From positions 3,472,001 through 3,536,000 of the forward strand of contig OZ241903.1 of assembly GCA_965203635.1 (NCBI GenBank): a stretch of DNA of 64,000 nucleotides. The letters are read 5' to 3'. The notes under the pieces are model-generated. The model was not told where the DNA came from and searched no databases. It was given only the letters and a program-made list of their open reading frames with translations. The DNA comes from Aldehydirespirator sp965203635 (GTDB lineage: Bacteria; Actinomycetota; Acidimicrobiia; Acidimicrobiales; Aldehydirespiratoraceae). The position numbers were made by a program, and so were the translations under genes. Position 1 is the first letter of the stretch. Each line of letters starts with the position of its first letter. Positions 37,354 through 45,510 of this stretch are shown here, in pieces.

Positions 37354-37410
37354 TCCACCTAGAAGCTAGGCCGAGCAGGTGAGAGAACCTTGAGCAGCGG
37401 CCTCCATAGT

Positions 37411-40400
37411 TTAGGCGGCGTCGGATACCCGTTCCGAGACCACCATCGACGAGCCGCCCGGCTTCATCGAGACCCCCTGCAGGCAGTCGGCCGCCTCCAT
37501 GGTCCGCTTCTGGTGGGTGACGATCACCAGCTGGGCGTCGGAGCGGAACTCGTCGATGAGGGTCAGGAAGCGGTGCAGGTTCACGTCGTCGAGAGCGGCC
37601 TCCACCTCATCCATCACGTAGAAGGGCGAAGGCCGGCTGCGGAACACCGCGAACAGGAAGGCCAGCGCGGCCAGCGTCCGCTCGCCGCCCGAGAGCAGCG
37701 ACAACCGCTTCACGTTCTTGCCGGACGGCTTGGCCGAGATCTCGATGCCGGTGTCGAGGAGGTCGTCGGGCTCGGTGAGGCTGAGGCGTCCCTCGCCGCC
37801 CGGGAACAACGCCTCGAACAGCAGCTCGAAGTTGGCGGCCACATCGACGAAGGCTGAGCTGAACACCGTCTTGATCTCGGCGTCGATCGAGCGGATCACC
37901 CGGTTGAGGTCGCGGCGGGCGGCGCGAATGTCGTCCAGTTGGCCTCTCAGCAGCTCGTGGCGCTCGTAGAGCTCGTCGTACTCGGCCAGAGCCAGAGGAT
38001 TGACCGGGCCCATGATCTCCAACTCGGTGGTCAGCTGATCCACCCGCCGGCCGGGGTCGAGCCCGTCGGGCAGCTCCGGCAGCTGCGCGGATGCAGCTTC
38101 GTGCGGGGTCAGGCCGTAGGTGTCGCGCAGACGCTCGACCGCCGTCTGCAACCGCGTGCGAAGCTCGGCCTCCTCGATGTCACGCCGGCTCTCGGTCTGG
38201 CGGAGAGTCTCGTAGCGACTCTCGGCATCGGCCTGCCGGCGCCGCAGGTCGTCGAGGTTCGCGGCCAGCGCCCTGACTTCATCGGACTGCCTGCGCCGGA
38301 CTTCTCGTATCTCAGCGAGTCCGGCGTTCAGGATCCCCGTCCGCTCCTCCACCGCCCGCCTGAGCGTCTCAAGCACCGCCGCCTCGCGCTCCAGCACGGC
38401 CAGACGACCCTCGGCCGCGGCCCGGGAGGCGTGGTAGACACACAGCCGCTCCTCCAATTCGGTGACGCGGGCACCCAGCATCTGCTGGCGCTGCTCCAAC
38501 CCGGCGTCGGTCGCACTCTGGTCGGCGGCCCGGGCCGCCAGCTCCGACGCACGCCGGTCGAGGTCGGCGCGGGCCTCAGCCGCCTGGCGGCTCCGCTGGA
38601 GTGCGTTCGCCTCTGCCGCCTCCAACTCGGGCAGGCGGGACTTGATCTCTGCGACCCGCGAGACGGCCTCCTCCAGCCCCCGGGAGGTCTCGGCCAAATG
38701 GTCGCGCAGGGCGTTGGTCGCGGTGTGGAGGTCGCGCCGATCGAACTCGGCGCGACCGATGGCGTCGGTCGACGACGACGCGGCGAGTTCGGACGCGGCC
38801 AGCCGGCGGCCGAGCTCGTCGACATGCCCCCGACTCTCCTCCAGCCTGCTCCGGGCCAGATCGCATCCGGCCTCCGCCTGCTCGACGACTGCCCTCGCGG
38901 CCTCGACCCTCTGATCCGCCTCTGCCAGCGCGGGCCGGAGCCCGGCGGCGCCGTGCACGCCGAGTCGCCAGCCTCTGCTGCTCAACCGGTCACCGACCGG
39001 TGTGACCACCACGACGCCGGGGTGCCGCATCCACACGTCGGCCGCGGCCCGCCAATCGCCGTCCACGAGGACCGTGGAGTCGAGCAACACGTCCAGCAGT
39101 CGGGCCACATCCGGATCGGCGGCTCGCACCCGGCCCCTCAACGGTTCCAGCCCGAGCGGGGCCACCGACACGGCCTTCGCGCCGTCGGTGCCATCATCCT
39201 CCGACACAATCCCCTCCAACGCGATCACCGCCGCGCCGACATCGCTGGCCTCCACGCTGTCGAGCACGCGACGCGCCGTGGCGGCGTGCCTCACGACCAC
39301 GGCGCCGACTGTGTCCCCCGCGGCGGCTTCGAAGGCTGCGTCGAGGCCTGAGTCCACCTCCACGAGGTCGCCCAGCAGCCCCAAGACGCCATCGGCGGCG
39401 GCCTGCACGTCAACCGGTACCGGCCTCGCGGACTGATCGAGGGCCATGGCGAGCGCCTCGCTTCTCGCGGTCCAGTGCCGCAGGTCGCTCTCGGCCGCTG
39501 AGCGGACCTCGACGGCATCCTCCAGGGCGCTCTCGCCATCGGCCCGAGCTGCTTCTGCCGCCGCGAGCACTGCACGGAGGGCGGCGATCTCGTTGCTGTA
39601 TCCCTCCTGCTCGCTGCGATGTCGGTCAACCCGGCCGGCCAAGTCCTGCAAGCGACGCTCGGATGCTTCCAAGCGCTGGGCGATCCGATCCCGCTCCGAC
39701 TCGTTGAGCCCGATCGTCGACTGAAGCGCAGCCAGCTCGCCTCTGGCCCCGGCAGCCTCGCCGGCCACATCCAGGTCGAACCCACCATGGTCGCCCCATC
39801 GGGCCTCGAACGCGGCCCGGTCTGCTTCCAGGCGTTCCTTCATCTCCTCCAGGCGGAGACGATCCGAATCGGCCGCGCCCGCGGACAGCACGACCGCGGA
39901 GAGCTCGCTACGGCTGCGCTCCAGCTCCGCTTGCAGTCCCGCGGCCAGATCATGGTCGGCGAGGGCGGCCCTCTGATGCTCGATGCCGCGCTGGCGCTCG
40001 ACTGCGACCGCAGCCAGCCCCGCCGCCCTGGCCCGCAGGCCCTCGATGCGGGCCAGGCGCTCGGAGTGGTCGTCCATCCCGTGCCGGGCCAGCCGTTGCT
40101 CGTCGGCGGCAACCCTCTCGCTGAGAGCGTCGAGCTCGGTTCGCAGGTCGGCTTGTCGTGTCGCCTGAGCCTCGCTCTCATCCTTGTGGGCCCGCAGCCG
40201 CTCCCGCAGATCCGAGATCTCGCGGCCGGCCAGATGCACCCGCAGCACCTCTAGCTCAGCGAGCAGGTCGGCGTGCCGCCGGGCCGCCTCAGCCTGCTTC
40301 TGCAAGGGGCGCAGCCGCCGTCGCACCTCCCTCAGCAGGTCGCTCATCCGGGTCAGGTCGCCGTCGGTGGCGAGCAGGCGTCGCTCAGCCCGTTCCCGCC

Positions 40401-40917
40401 TCTTGCGGTACTTGAGAATCCCAGCAGCCTCCTCCACCACCACCCGGCGATCGGCGGGACGGGCGTTGAGCACCGCGTCGATCTGGCTCTGGGACACGAT
40501 CATGTGCTGCTGACGGCCCACGCCCGTGTCGGACAGCAGTTCAACGATGTCCAGCAGCCGGCACGGAGTGCCGTTCAGCCCGTAGGTCGACTCGCCGTTG
40601 CGGAACAGGGTGCGGGTTATCTGGACCTCACTGGCCGCCAGGGGCAGCATGCCGTCGGAGTTGTCGATGGTCAGCGACACCTCGGCTCGGCCCAGTGGAG
40701 GCTTGTGGGCCGTGCCCGCGAAGATCACGTCGTCCATCCGCGTGGAGCGAACCGCGCTCGGCGCCTGGGCACCCAGGACCCATGCCACCGCGTCCACTAC
40801 GTTCGACTTGCCGCTGCCATTGGGGCCGACGACCACGGTGACACCAGGTTCCAACCGGATGGAGGCCGGCTCGGCGAAGGACTTGAAGCCCTTCAGCGTC
40901 AGCGTCTTCAGATACAC
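37411..40917 (-). CDS. smc: Chromosome partition protein SMC
   Basis: Condensin ATPase organising the chromosome, 1168 aa. N-terminal head with Walker A GPNGSGKSNVVDAVAWVLG (about 32-50). Two long coiled coils rich in Arg/Glu/Ala flank a hinge at about 500-640 (VLGLLGDLVEVDSGLDAAFE and DRLSSRGWRLGVHG). The C-terminal head has signature LSLLSGGERTLAALAFLFA and Walker B FYVMDEVEAALDD. The full length shows no disruption. It lies 57 bp downstream of the mutM-like gene in the conserved rnc-mutM-smc-ftsY order. Confidence 0.96.
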   Translation of the reverse strand: MYLKTLTLKGFKSFAEPASIRLEPGVTVVVGPNGSGKSNVVDAVAWVLGAQAPSAVRSTRMDDVIFAGTAHKPPLGRAEVSLTIDNSDGMLPLAASEVQITRTLFRNGESTYGLNGTPCRLLDIVELLSDTGVGRQQHMIVSQSQIDAVLNARPADRRVVVEEAAGILKYRKRRERAERRLLATDGDLTRMSDLLREVRRRLRPLQKQAEAARRHADLLAELEVLRVHLAGREISDLRERLRAHKDESEAQATRQADLRTELDALSERVAADEQRLARHGMDDHSERLARIEGLRARAAGLAAVAVERQRGIEHQRAALADHDLAAGLQAELERSRSELSAVVLSAGAADSDRLRLEEMKERLEADRAAFEARWGDHGGFDLDVAGEAAGARGELAALQSTIGLNESERDRIAQRLEASERRLQDLAGRVDRHRSEQEGYSNEIAALRAVLAAAEAARADGESALEDAVEVRSAAESDLRHWTARSEALAMALDQSARPVPVDVQAAADGVLGLLGDLVEVDSGLDAAFEAAAGDTVGAVVVRHAATARRVLDSVEASDVGAAVIALEGIVSEDDGTDGAKAVSVAPLGLEPLRGRVRAADPDVARLLDVLLDSTVLVDGDWRAAADVWMRHPGVVVVTPVGDRLSSRGWRLGVHGAAGLRPALAEADQRVEAARAVVEQAEAGCDLARSRLEESRGHVDELGRRLAASELAASSSTDAIGRAEFDRRDLHTATNALRDHLAETSRGLEEAVSRVAEIKSRLPELEAAEANALQRSRQAAEARADLDRRASELAARAADQSATDAGLEQRQQMLGARVTELEERLCVYHASRAAAEGRLAVLEREAAVLETLRRAVEERTGILNAGLAEIREVRRRQSDEVRALAANLDDLRRRQADAESRYETLRQTESRRDIEEAELRTRLQTAVERLRDTYGLTPHEAASAQLPELPDGLDPGRRVDQLTTELEIMGPVNPLALAEYDELYERHELLRGQLDDIRAARRDLNRVIRSIDAEIKTVFSSAFVDVAANFELLFEALFPGGEGRLSLTEPDDLLDTGIEISAKPSGKNVKRLSLLSGGERTLAALAFLFAVFRSRPSPFYVMDEVEAALDDVNLHRFLTLIDEFRSDAQLVIVTHQKRTMEAADCLQGVSMKPGGSSMVVSERVSDAA

Positions 40918-40974
40918 GGGCGCGACGCTAGTTCCGCCCGATCCCCTATCCGGGCATCCCCGCCCGGTGGAGGC

Positions 40975-41820
40975 TCAGACCTGGGTGTCGCAGTAGTAGG
41001 TCCAGGTGCCGCGGAACTTGGTTCGCTTGATCGGCGTCCTGGACCGCTCGCTCAGCGCGCCGTGCCGACCCCACACCTTGAGGTGGCCTGCGTAGCCGCC
41101 CGGCTGGCCGAACGGATCCAGGAAGGGGCGATCCGGCACCGACGTCCCCCGGTACTTCATGGCGTCGTGCATGGTGCCGACCAGCGACCGGTGAAGGCGG
41201 CGGATCTCCTGGGTGGAGAGTGTGTTGGAGACCCGGTCGAAGCGCAGCCCCGCCTCGAACAGGATCTCGTCGGCGTAGATGTCACCGATGCCAACCACGA
41301 AGCCGTCGTCGGTGATGAGGGTCTTGAGCTTGGAGTCCCTCTGGAGCAGCATGCGGCCCATCTCGGTCCAGGAGATGGGTGTCACCGGATCGAGGCCGTA
41401 GCCGGCCACTTCGGGCACGGCCGACAGGAACTCATCGGCGGGCACCACGAACAGCTGTCCGGTGCCTTCGGTATCCACGAAGCGAAGCTGGCCGTACTGG
41501 GTGAACGAGATCACCACCTCGGTTCCCGCGACCTTGGGATGCTTGTTGGCGTTGCGGCGAGGCGAGCCCGACGAGCCGAGCGACAGCACAAGCAGCAACT
41601 CGGTGCTCAGCTCTATCACCAAGTAGAGGCCGACCCGCCTCACATCGGTGATCTTGGCCCCCTCCAGCTGCGAGGTGAATGCCTTGCGGGTGTGGTAGCG
41701 GCGCAGGCACTTCATGCTGGCAGCCTCCGCCGTCTTGATTTTGCGGCCGATGACCTCCCGTTCGAGGTCCCTCCGTATGGTCTCGACCTCCGGCAGCTCA
41801 AAGTCGAGGTCCCGGCTCAT
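40975..41820 (-). CDS. Fpg/MutM-like protein lacking key catalytic and zinc-finger residues
   Basis: At the conserved rnc-mutM-smc position, 281 aa, with overall Fpg layout but altered chemistry. Fpg proteins start MPELPEVE and use the processed N-terminal Pro; here the start is MSRDLDFELPEVETIRR, with six extra residues and Phe in place of Pro. The beta-loop RxGKYLL, containing the second catalytic Lys, reads RVGLYLVIEL. The C-terminal zinc finger (C-x2-C ... C-x2-C) reads ALSERSRTPI and YYCDTQV, retaining one of four Cys. The helix-two-turn-helix is largely kept as VGIGDIYADEILFEAGL. It may bind DNA without glycosylase activity. The ATG overlaps the rnc stop, inside the repeat-derived sequence, so the 5' end may have been remodelled. 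Confidence 0.85.
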   Translation of the reverse strand: MSRDLDFELPEVETIRRDLEREVIGRKIKTAEAASMKCLRRYHTRKAFTSQLEGAKITDVRRVGLYLVIELSTELLLVLSLGSSGSPRRNANKHPKVAGTEVVISFTQYGQLRFVDTEGTGQLFVVPADEFLSAVPEVAGYGLDPVTPISWTEMGRMLLQRDSKLKTLITDDGFVVGIGDIYADEILFEAGLRFDRVSNTLSTQEIRRLHRSLVGTMHDAMKYRGTSVPDRPFLDPFGQPGGYAGHLKVWGRHGALSERSRTPIKRTKFRGTWTYYCDTQV

Positions 41821-41958
41821 GAACCGCTCCCTATCCGCTCGGCCTCTGATTGCCCGCTCCTGTTCGCTCCGCTCACGGGCCGCTCGGGCGACGATCTCCG
41901 CTCTTGCTCGCTGCGCTCACGGGCCGCTCGGGCCCAGGGCCTCGCAAGCTCGGCCTCT
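41817..41958 (-). repeat. Two nested partial dispersed repeats inside the 3' end of rnc
   Basis: Reading the minus strand from 41958: AGAGGCCGAGCTTGCGAGG, then GGGCCCGAGCGGCCCGTGAG with CGCAGCGAGCAAGAGCGG; a second GCCCGAGCGGCCCGTGAGCG with GAGCGAACAGGAGCGGG; then a fresh left end AGAGGCCGAGCGGAT leading to TTCATGA, which holds the rnc stop and the next gene's ATG. The reading frame stays open throughout. Confidence 0.85.
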
Positions 41959-42650
41959 GGGGCGAGAGCTGCGTAGGCGATCTGGGCCGCCTGCTGTTCG
42001 GCGTCCTTCTTGGTGCTTCCCCTCCCTACACCGCTGGCGCTGCCGGCGTGGACCTCGGCCTCGAACGACATCTTGTGAGCGGGCCCGCTGGTGGTCACGT
42101 CGTAGGTGGGAGGGGCGAATCCGAGACGGGCGGCCAGCTCCTGGAGTCGTGTCTTGAAGTCTGCGTGGCCGGGAGCACTGGCTGCGGCCTCGAGGCGCGA
42201 ACCTAGGAGCCGGCCGATCGCTTCGTCGGCCGCGTCAATGCCACCATCGAGATACACGGCCCCGATGACCGCCTCCACCGCATCGGCCAGGATCGACGAC
42301 TTGAGGCGGCCGCCGGATGCGACCTCCCCCCGGCCCAGGCGCAGCAGCTCGCCGAGGCCGATCGATCGACCCACCTCCGCCAGCGTGGCCGAGTTCACAA
42401 GCGAGGCGCGGGTCTTGGCCAGGTCGCCTTCGGACCAGCAGCGGAAACGCGAGTAGAGCCTCTGCGTCACCACGAGGCCCAAGACCGCGTCGCCGAGGAA
42501 TTCCAACCGTTCGTTGGAGGACGACCCCGAGTGCTCAGCGCACCAGGAGCGGTGCGTGAGGGCGAGCTCGAGCAGCGCGGCGTCGACGAACCGGTGGCCG
42601 AGCCGGTCCATGAGCGTCGCGGCTTCCGCCGAAGCGGTCTGGATCGTCAA
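41817..42650 (-). CDS. rnc: Ribonuclease III with repeat-encoded C-terminal tail
   Basis: Double-strand-specific RNase for rRNA and mRNA processing, 277 aa against a usual 225-245. Catalytic domain about 10-155 with signature NERLEFLGDAVLGLV; dsRNA-binding domain about 160-230 (HADFKTRLQELAARLG, STKKDAEQQAAQIAYAAL). Residues about 232-277 are Arg/Glu/Ser-rich (WARAARERSEQERR ... ANRSGQSEAERIGSGS) and are encoded entirely by two nested fragments of the dispersed repeat. The start overlaps the acpP stop by 4 nt and the stop overlaps the mutM-like start. Confidence 0.94.
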   Translation of the reverse strand: MTIQTASAEAATLMDRLGHRFVDAALLELALTHRSWCAEHSGSSSNERLEFLGDAVLGLVVTQRLYSRFRCWSEGDLAKTRASLVNSATLAEVGRSIGLGELLRLGRGEVASGGRLKSSILADAVEAVIGAVYLDGGIDAADEAIGRLLGSRLEAAASAPGHADFKTRLQELAARLGFAPPTYDVTTSGPAHKMSFEAEVHAGSASGVGRGSTKKDAEQQAAQIAYAALAPEAELARPWARAARERSEQERRSSPERPVSGANRSGQSEAERIGSGS

Positions 42651-42937
42651 CCCAGCTTCGCTACGACGTAGTCAACGGCATCACGGACGGAACGCAGGTC
42701 TTCCAGGTCCTCGTCCTCGATACGAAAGCCGACGGCCCGCTCGGCCAATTCCTCCTCGATCCCCTCCACCAGCTCTATGAGCGCCAGCGAGTCGGCGTCG
42801 AGGTCGTCGGCGAATGATGCTCCCTCTGCGATGTCGGAGGGATCGATCTCCAGGATGTCCGCAAGACGGTCCCGAATCAGCGCCAGAACCTCCTCACGCC
42901 CCATCGGTGCCTGCTCCACATGGGTTTCTGCCGGCAT
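42647..42937 (-). CDS. acpP: Acyl carrier protein
   Basis: Carries growing acyl chains on phosphopantetheine in fatty-acid synthesis, 96 aa. The attachment Ser lies in DADSLALIEL, with the acidic helix EGIEEEL after it. The ATG at 42937 is preceded by a strong GGAGG six bases upstream; an earlier ATG at 42979 would add 14 residues without such a site. It lies between plsX and rnc, as in many bacteria, and overlaps rnc by 4 nt. Confidence 0.93.
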   Translation of the reverse strand: MPAETHVEQAPMGREEVLALIRDRLADILEIDPSDIAEGASFADDLDADSLALIELVEGIEEELAERAVGFRIEDEDLEDLRSVRDAVDYVVAKLG

Positions 42938-43017
42938 CGGCGCCTCCGTGCGTCGCTCTGTCGTCGATGCAGTCCACAACCATATCGTTGGGGATGCGAC
43001 CAGCCTCCGACACCCGG

Positions 43018-44004
43018 CTATCCCCGGGCGACAGCCGTGATGTGGTCCACCATGCCCGCGGCGACCATCTCGCGGGCCACCCTGATGGCGTTCATCACTG
43101 CGGCGGCGCTACTGGCACCGTGCGAGATCACGCAGACGCCCCGCACCCCCAGCAGCAGCGCGCCGCCGACGCCGTCGGGGTGAAGCTCTCGCGCCATCTC
43201 GTCAAGGGCCGGGGCGAGCAGGTCCCCGGCCCGGCGTGAGGTGTCGTCGGTGTCGATGGCCACCAGCAACCGGCCGAACAGAGCCCGCAGCGCCCCCTCC
43301 AGCGCCTTGAGGGTCACGTTGCCGGTGAAGCCGTCGGTCACGACCACATCGACGGCGGGAGTCATGATGTCGCGGCCCTCCACGTTGCCGATCCACTCCG
43401 CTCCGACGTCGTCGGCCCACCGGCCGTTGGAGAGCAGTTCGAAGACGGTCTTGGTGAAGTCGTTGCCCTTGCCGGCCTCCTCGCCGATCGACAGCAGCCC
43501 GACCCGGGGCTGCTCGATGCCGAAGCGGTCGCGGGCGTAGACCGAGCCCATCCGGGCGAACTGCACGAGCCACTCCGGACGGCACTCCGCGTTGGCGCCC
43601 GAGTCGAGCATGGTGGTGGGACTGGCTCCCGGGGTGGGGATCGGCGTGGCGATCGCCGGACGGGCTATGCCGCGAATGCGGCCCATACGCAGCAGCGCCG
43701 AACCCATGGCGGCGCCAGTGTTGCCGGCCGACACCATCGCCGACGCCCGACCATCCCGCACCGCCTCAGCCGCCCGCACGAGTGACGAATCCTTCATCGT
43801 GCGCACGCTCGATCCCGGCTCCGCGTCCATCGGAATCACCTCGGAAGCCTCGATCACCTCCAGACCGCCGGTGTCGCCCAACTTGTCGGGCCGTCCCACC
43901 AGCACCACCGGGATCCCCAACTCGTCGGCGGCGCGCCGGGCTCCGGCCACGATCTCCGCAGGGGCTCGATCGCCCCCCATGGCGTCAACCGCTACCGGTT
44001 CCAC
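43018..44004 (-). CDS. plsX: Phosphate acyltransferase PlsX
   Basis: Converts acyl-ACP to acyl-phosphate at the start of phospholipid synthesis; peripheral membrane enzyme of 328 aa. The start MEPVAVDAMGGDRAPAEIV uses a GTG and matches the family N-terminus. Further conserved segments are SAGNTGAAMGSALLRMGRI, LDSGANAECRPEWLVQFA and VVTDGFTGNVTLKALEG. It is followed by acpP (about 80 bp) and preceded by rpmF (91 bp), the widespread rpmF-plsX-acpP order. Confidence 0.95.
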   Translation of the reverse strand: MEPVAVDAMGGDRAPAEIVAGARRAADELGIPVVLVGRPDKLGDTGGLEVIEASEVIPMDAEPGSSVRTMKDSSLVRAAEAVRDGRASAMVSAGNTGAAMGSALLRMGRIRGIARPAIATPIPTPGASPTTMLDSGANAECRPEWLVQFARMGSVYARDRFGIEQPRVGLLSIGEEAGKGNDFTKTVFELLSNGRWADDVGAEWIGNVEGRDIMTPAVDVVVTDGFTGNVTLKALEGALRALFGRLLVAIDTDDTSRRAGDLLAPALDEMARELHPDGVGGALLLGVRGVCVISHGASSAAAVMNAIRVAREMVAAGMVDHITAVARG

Positions 44005-44095
44005 GGAGGTTCAGACCACTCGACGCCGACAAAGGTTCCATCACTGCGCATCAGAACGTGCGCGGGCAGGTGCAAGCTCGCGTTCGAAAGGCCGG

Positions 44096-44275
44096 CTACT
44101 CGACGTCTATGGCCTGCCGGTCGCGGTACCACCCGCAGTTGACGCACACGCGGTGCGGAAGTTTCACGGCGCCGCAACGGCTGCATACGCTGCGCCCGCC
44201 GGGACGGATCTGCCACGCAGAGGCCCTTCGGCTGCGGCCCTTCGCCTTGGAGGTCTTCTTCTTGGGGACAGCCAT
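44096..44275 (-). CDS. rpmF: Ribosomal protein L32
   Basis: 59-aa large-subunit protein starting MAVPKKKTSKAKGRSRRA. It retains the zinc ribbon CSRC ... CVNC (C+ form), so it is the zinc-binding paralogue. Too short to stand out as a long frame, but its sequence and position before plsX are decisive. Confidence 0.95.
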   Translation of the reverse strand: MAVPKKKTSKAKGRSRRASAWQIRPGGRSVCSRCGAVKLPHRVCVNCGWYRDRQAIDVE

Positions 44276-44366
44276 GAGGGATCCTGATCTTCTGTGGCCG
44301 ATCGGACAATCCGGCCCGGCAGCCTACCGGGGAGCGGTGGGGCCTACACGCCGCCACTAGCTGTGC

Positions 44367-44466
44367 TTCCCGCTCCTGTTCGCTGCGCTCACGGGCCGCT
44401 CGGGCCGCGGCCTCGCTGGGTTCCCACGCACATTCTCACGAATCGCCGCCCATCCGCTCGGCCTCT
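44367..44466 (-). repeat. Dispersed repeat overlapping the 3' end of yceD
   Basis: Minus-strand reading starts AGAGGCCGAGCGGATGGG inside yceD, includes its stop in GATTCGTGAGAAT, then AGCGAGGCCGCGGCCCGAG, CGGCCCGTGAGCGCAGCGAA and CAGGAGCGGGAA. The first 31 nt are coding. Similarity to other copies stops after GGGAA. It occupies most of the 160 bp between yceD and rpmF. Confidence 0.85.
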
Positions 44467-44903
44467 GTGAAATCAGCCGCCGGCCCGGTCGGGAACCGGT
44501 CCGGAACCGGTCCCGCGCAGTCCTCAGAGCACAGGGCCGCCAGCGGCAGGGCCAGCACGGCGGCCTCGCGAGCTGCCGGAGCCAGATCTATGCGCTGATC
44601 GTTGATCGGCCAGGTCTCACCCTCGGTCGGCTCCCATTCGAACACCTCGTGCAACGACGCCTCCAGAGGGCCGCGCACCTCCTCCAGGCAGCGGCGGCAC
44701 TCCGCAGTCCACACCCCCACGACCCGCCCGTCCGCCACAAAGGAGCCTCCGGCCGCTCGTACCACCACTTCCAGGTGCACGACCCCGTCCACCACCAGAG
44801 CCCCCTGGACGCAGGGCTCGTCCAGAATGCACCGGTCGTTGACTTCGATGTGGTCGACCGAGCCGGCGTCGAGCCGGACACAGTCCACCACGAGGTTGGT
44901 CAA
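44436..44903 (-). CDS. yceD: DUF177/YceD-family protein
   Basis: Conserved 155-aa protein found next to rpmF and linked to 23S rRNA/L32 metabolism in other organisms. It has the family cysteines CRRC (about 70-73) and LCSEDCAG (about 124-131). The start is TTG at 44903, overlapping the upstream gene's TGA as TTGA. The last nine residues, EAERMGGDS, are encoded by the dispersed repeat and match the ends of CoaD and RNase III. Without them the protein would end near PAADFT. Confidence 0.88.
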   Translation of the reverse strand: MTNLVVDCVRLDAGSVDHIEVNDRCILDEPCVQGALVVDGVVHLEVVVRAAGGSFVADGRVVGVWTAECRRCLEEVRGPLEASLHEVFEWEPTEGETWPINDQRIDLAPAAREAAVLALPLAALCSEDCAGPVPDRFPTGPAADFTEAERMGGDS

Positions 44904-45484
44904 CCCAGGTCCTGGTCGAATATGTCGTCGTCGGGCTCGGCCGGAGCGGGCGCCGACGCCGGGCGCGGCAACCGGGTGTCCTGGAGTCGCTGGCGCCCGG
45001 TGGACACGGCGGTGGCTGTCTTGTGCAGCATCGCCTCGAAGGCGGCCAGCCGCTGGTCACACCAGTCCTCGGTCTCGAGCTTCATCCTGGAGGCCCGCTC
45101 CTCGGCCTCGTCGACCGTCCGTCTCGCTCGCATCTCCGCGGCCTTGACGACCTCGCTGCGCTGGACCATCTGCTCCGCACGAGCCCGGGCCGCCGCAATG
45201 ATGTCCTCGCCCTCTCTCTGCGTGCGGAGCCGCATGTCGTCGCGTTCCTTGAGCATCCACCGAGCAGCCCGCAACTCTTCGGGAAGAGCCGCGAACGCCT
45301 TCTGCAGTATCCCCAGCAGCTCTTCGCCGTTGATCATCACCGAGGTCGAGAACGGCATCGGCCGCGACCTCTCCACCATCCGGATGGCCTGGGTGAGCAA
45401 CTGCTCGACGGCCAGACGTCGAGCCTCGGACGAACTCTCGGCAGAGCCCGTCGGTGTCGGCGGGGCCAGGTCGCTCGAACTCAT
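44900..45484 (-). CDS. DivIVA-like coiled-coil protein
   Basis: A 194-aa protein starting MSSSDLAPPTPTG, corresponding in position and type to the actinobacterial conserved gene between yceD and coaD (Rv2927c in M. tuberculosis). Central residues (about 60-155) form a charged coiled coil (AARWMLKERDDMRLRTQREG, EVVKAAEMRARRTVDEAEER). The C-terminus is Pro/Ala/Asp-rich (DDDIFDQDLG). The ATG at 45484 has AGGAG close upstream; the longer frame to 45586 reads through the dispersed repeat and was rejected as a start. Likely a cell-envelope or division scaffold. Confidence 0.78.
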   Translation of the reverse strand: MSSSDLAPPTPTGSAESSSEARRLAVEQLLTQAIRMVERSRPMPFSTSVMINGEELLGILQKAFAALPEELRAARWMLKERDDMRLRTQREGEDIIAAARARAEQMVQRSEVVKAAEMRARRTVDEAEERASRMKLETEDWCDQRLAAFEAMLHKTATAVSTGRQRLQDTRLPRPASAPAPAEPDDDIFDQDLG

Positions 45485-45510
45485 TGCTCCTGCTCTAGTA
45501 GAGAGCGCCG

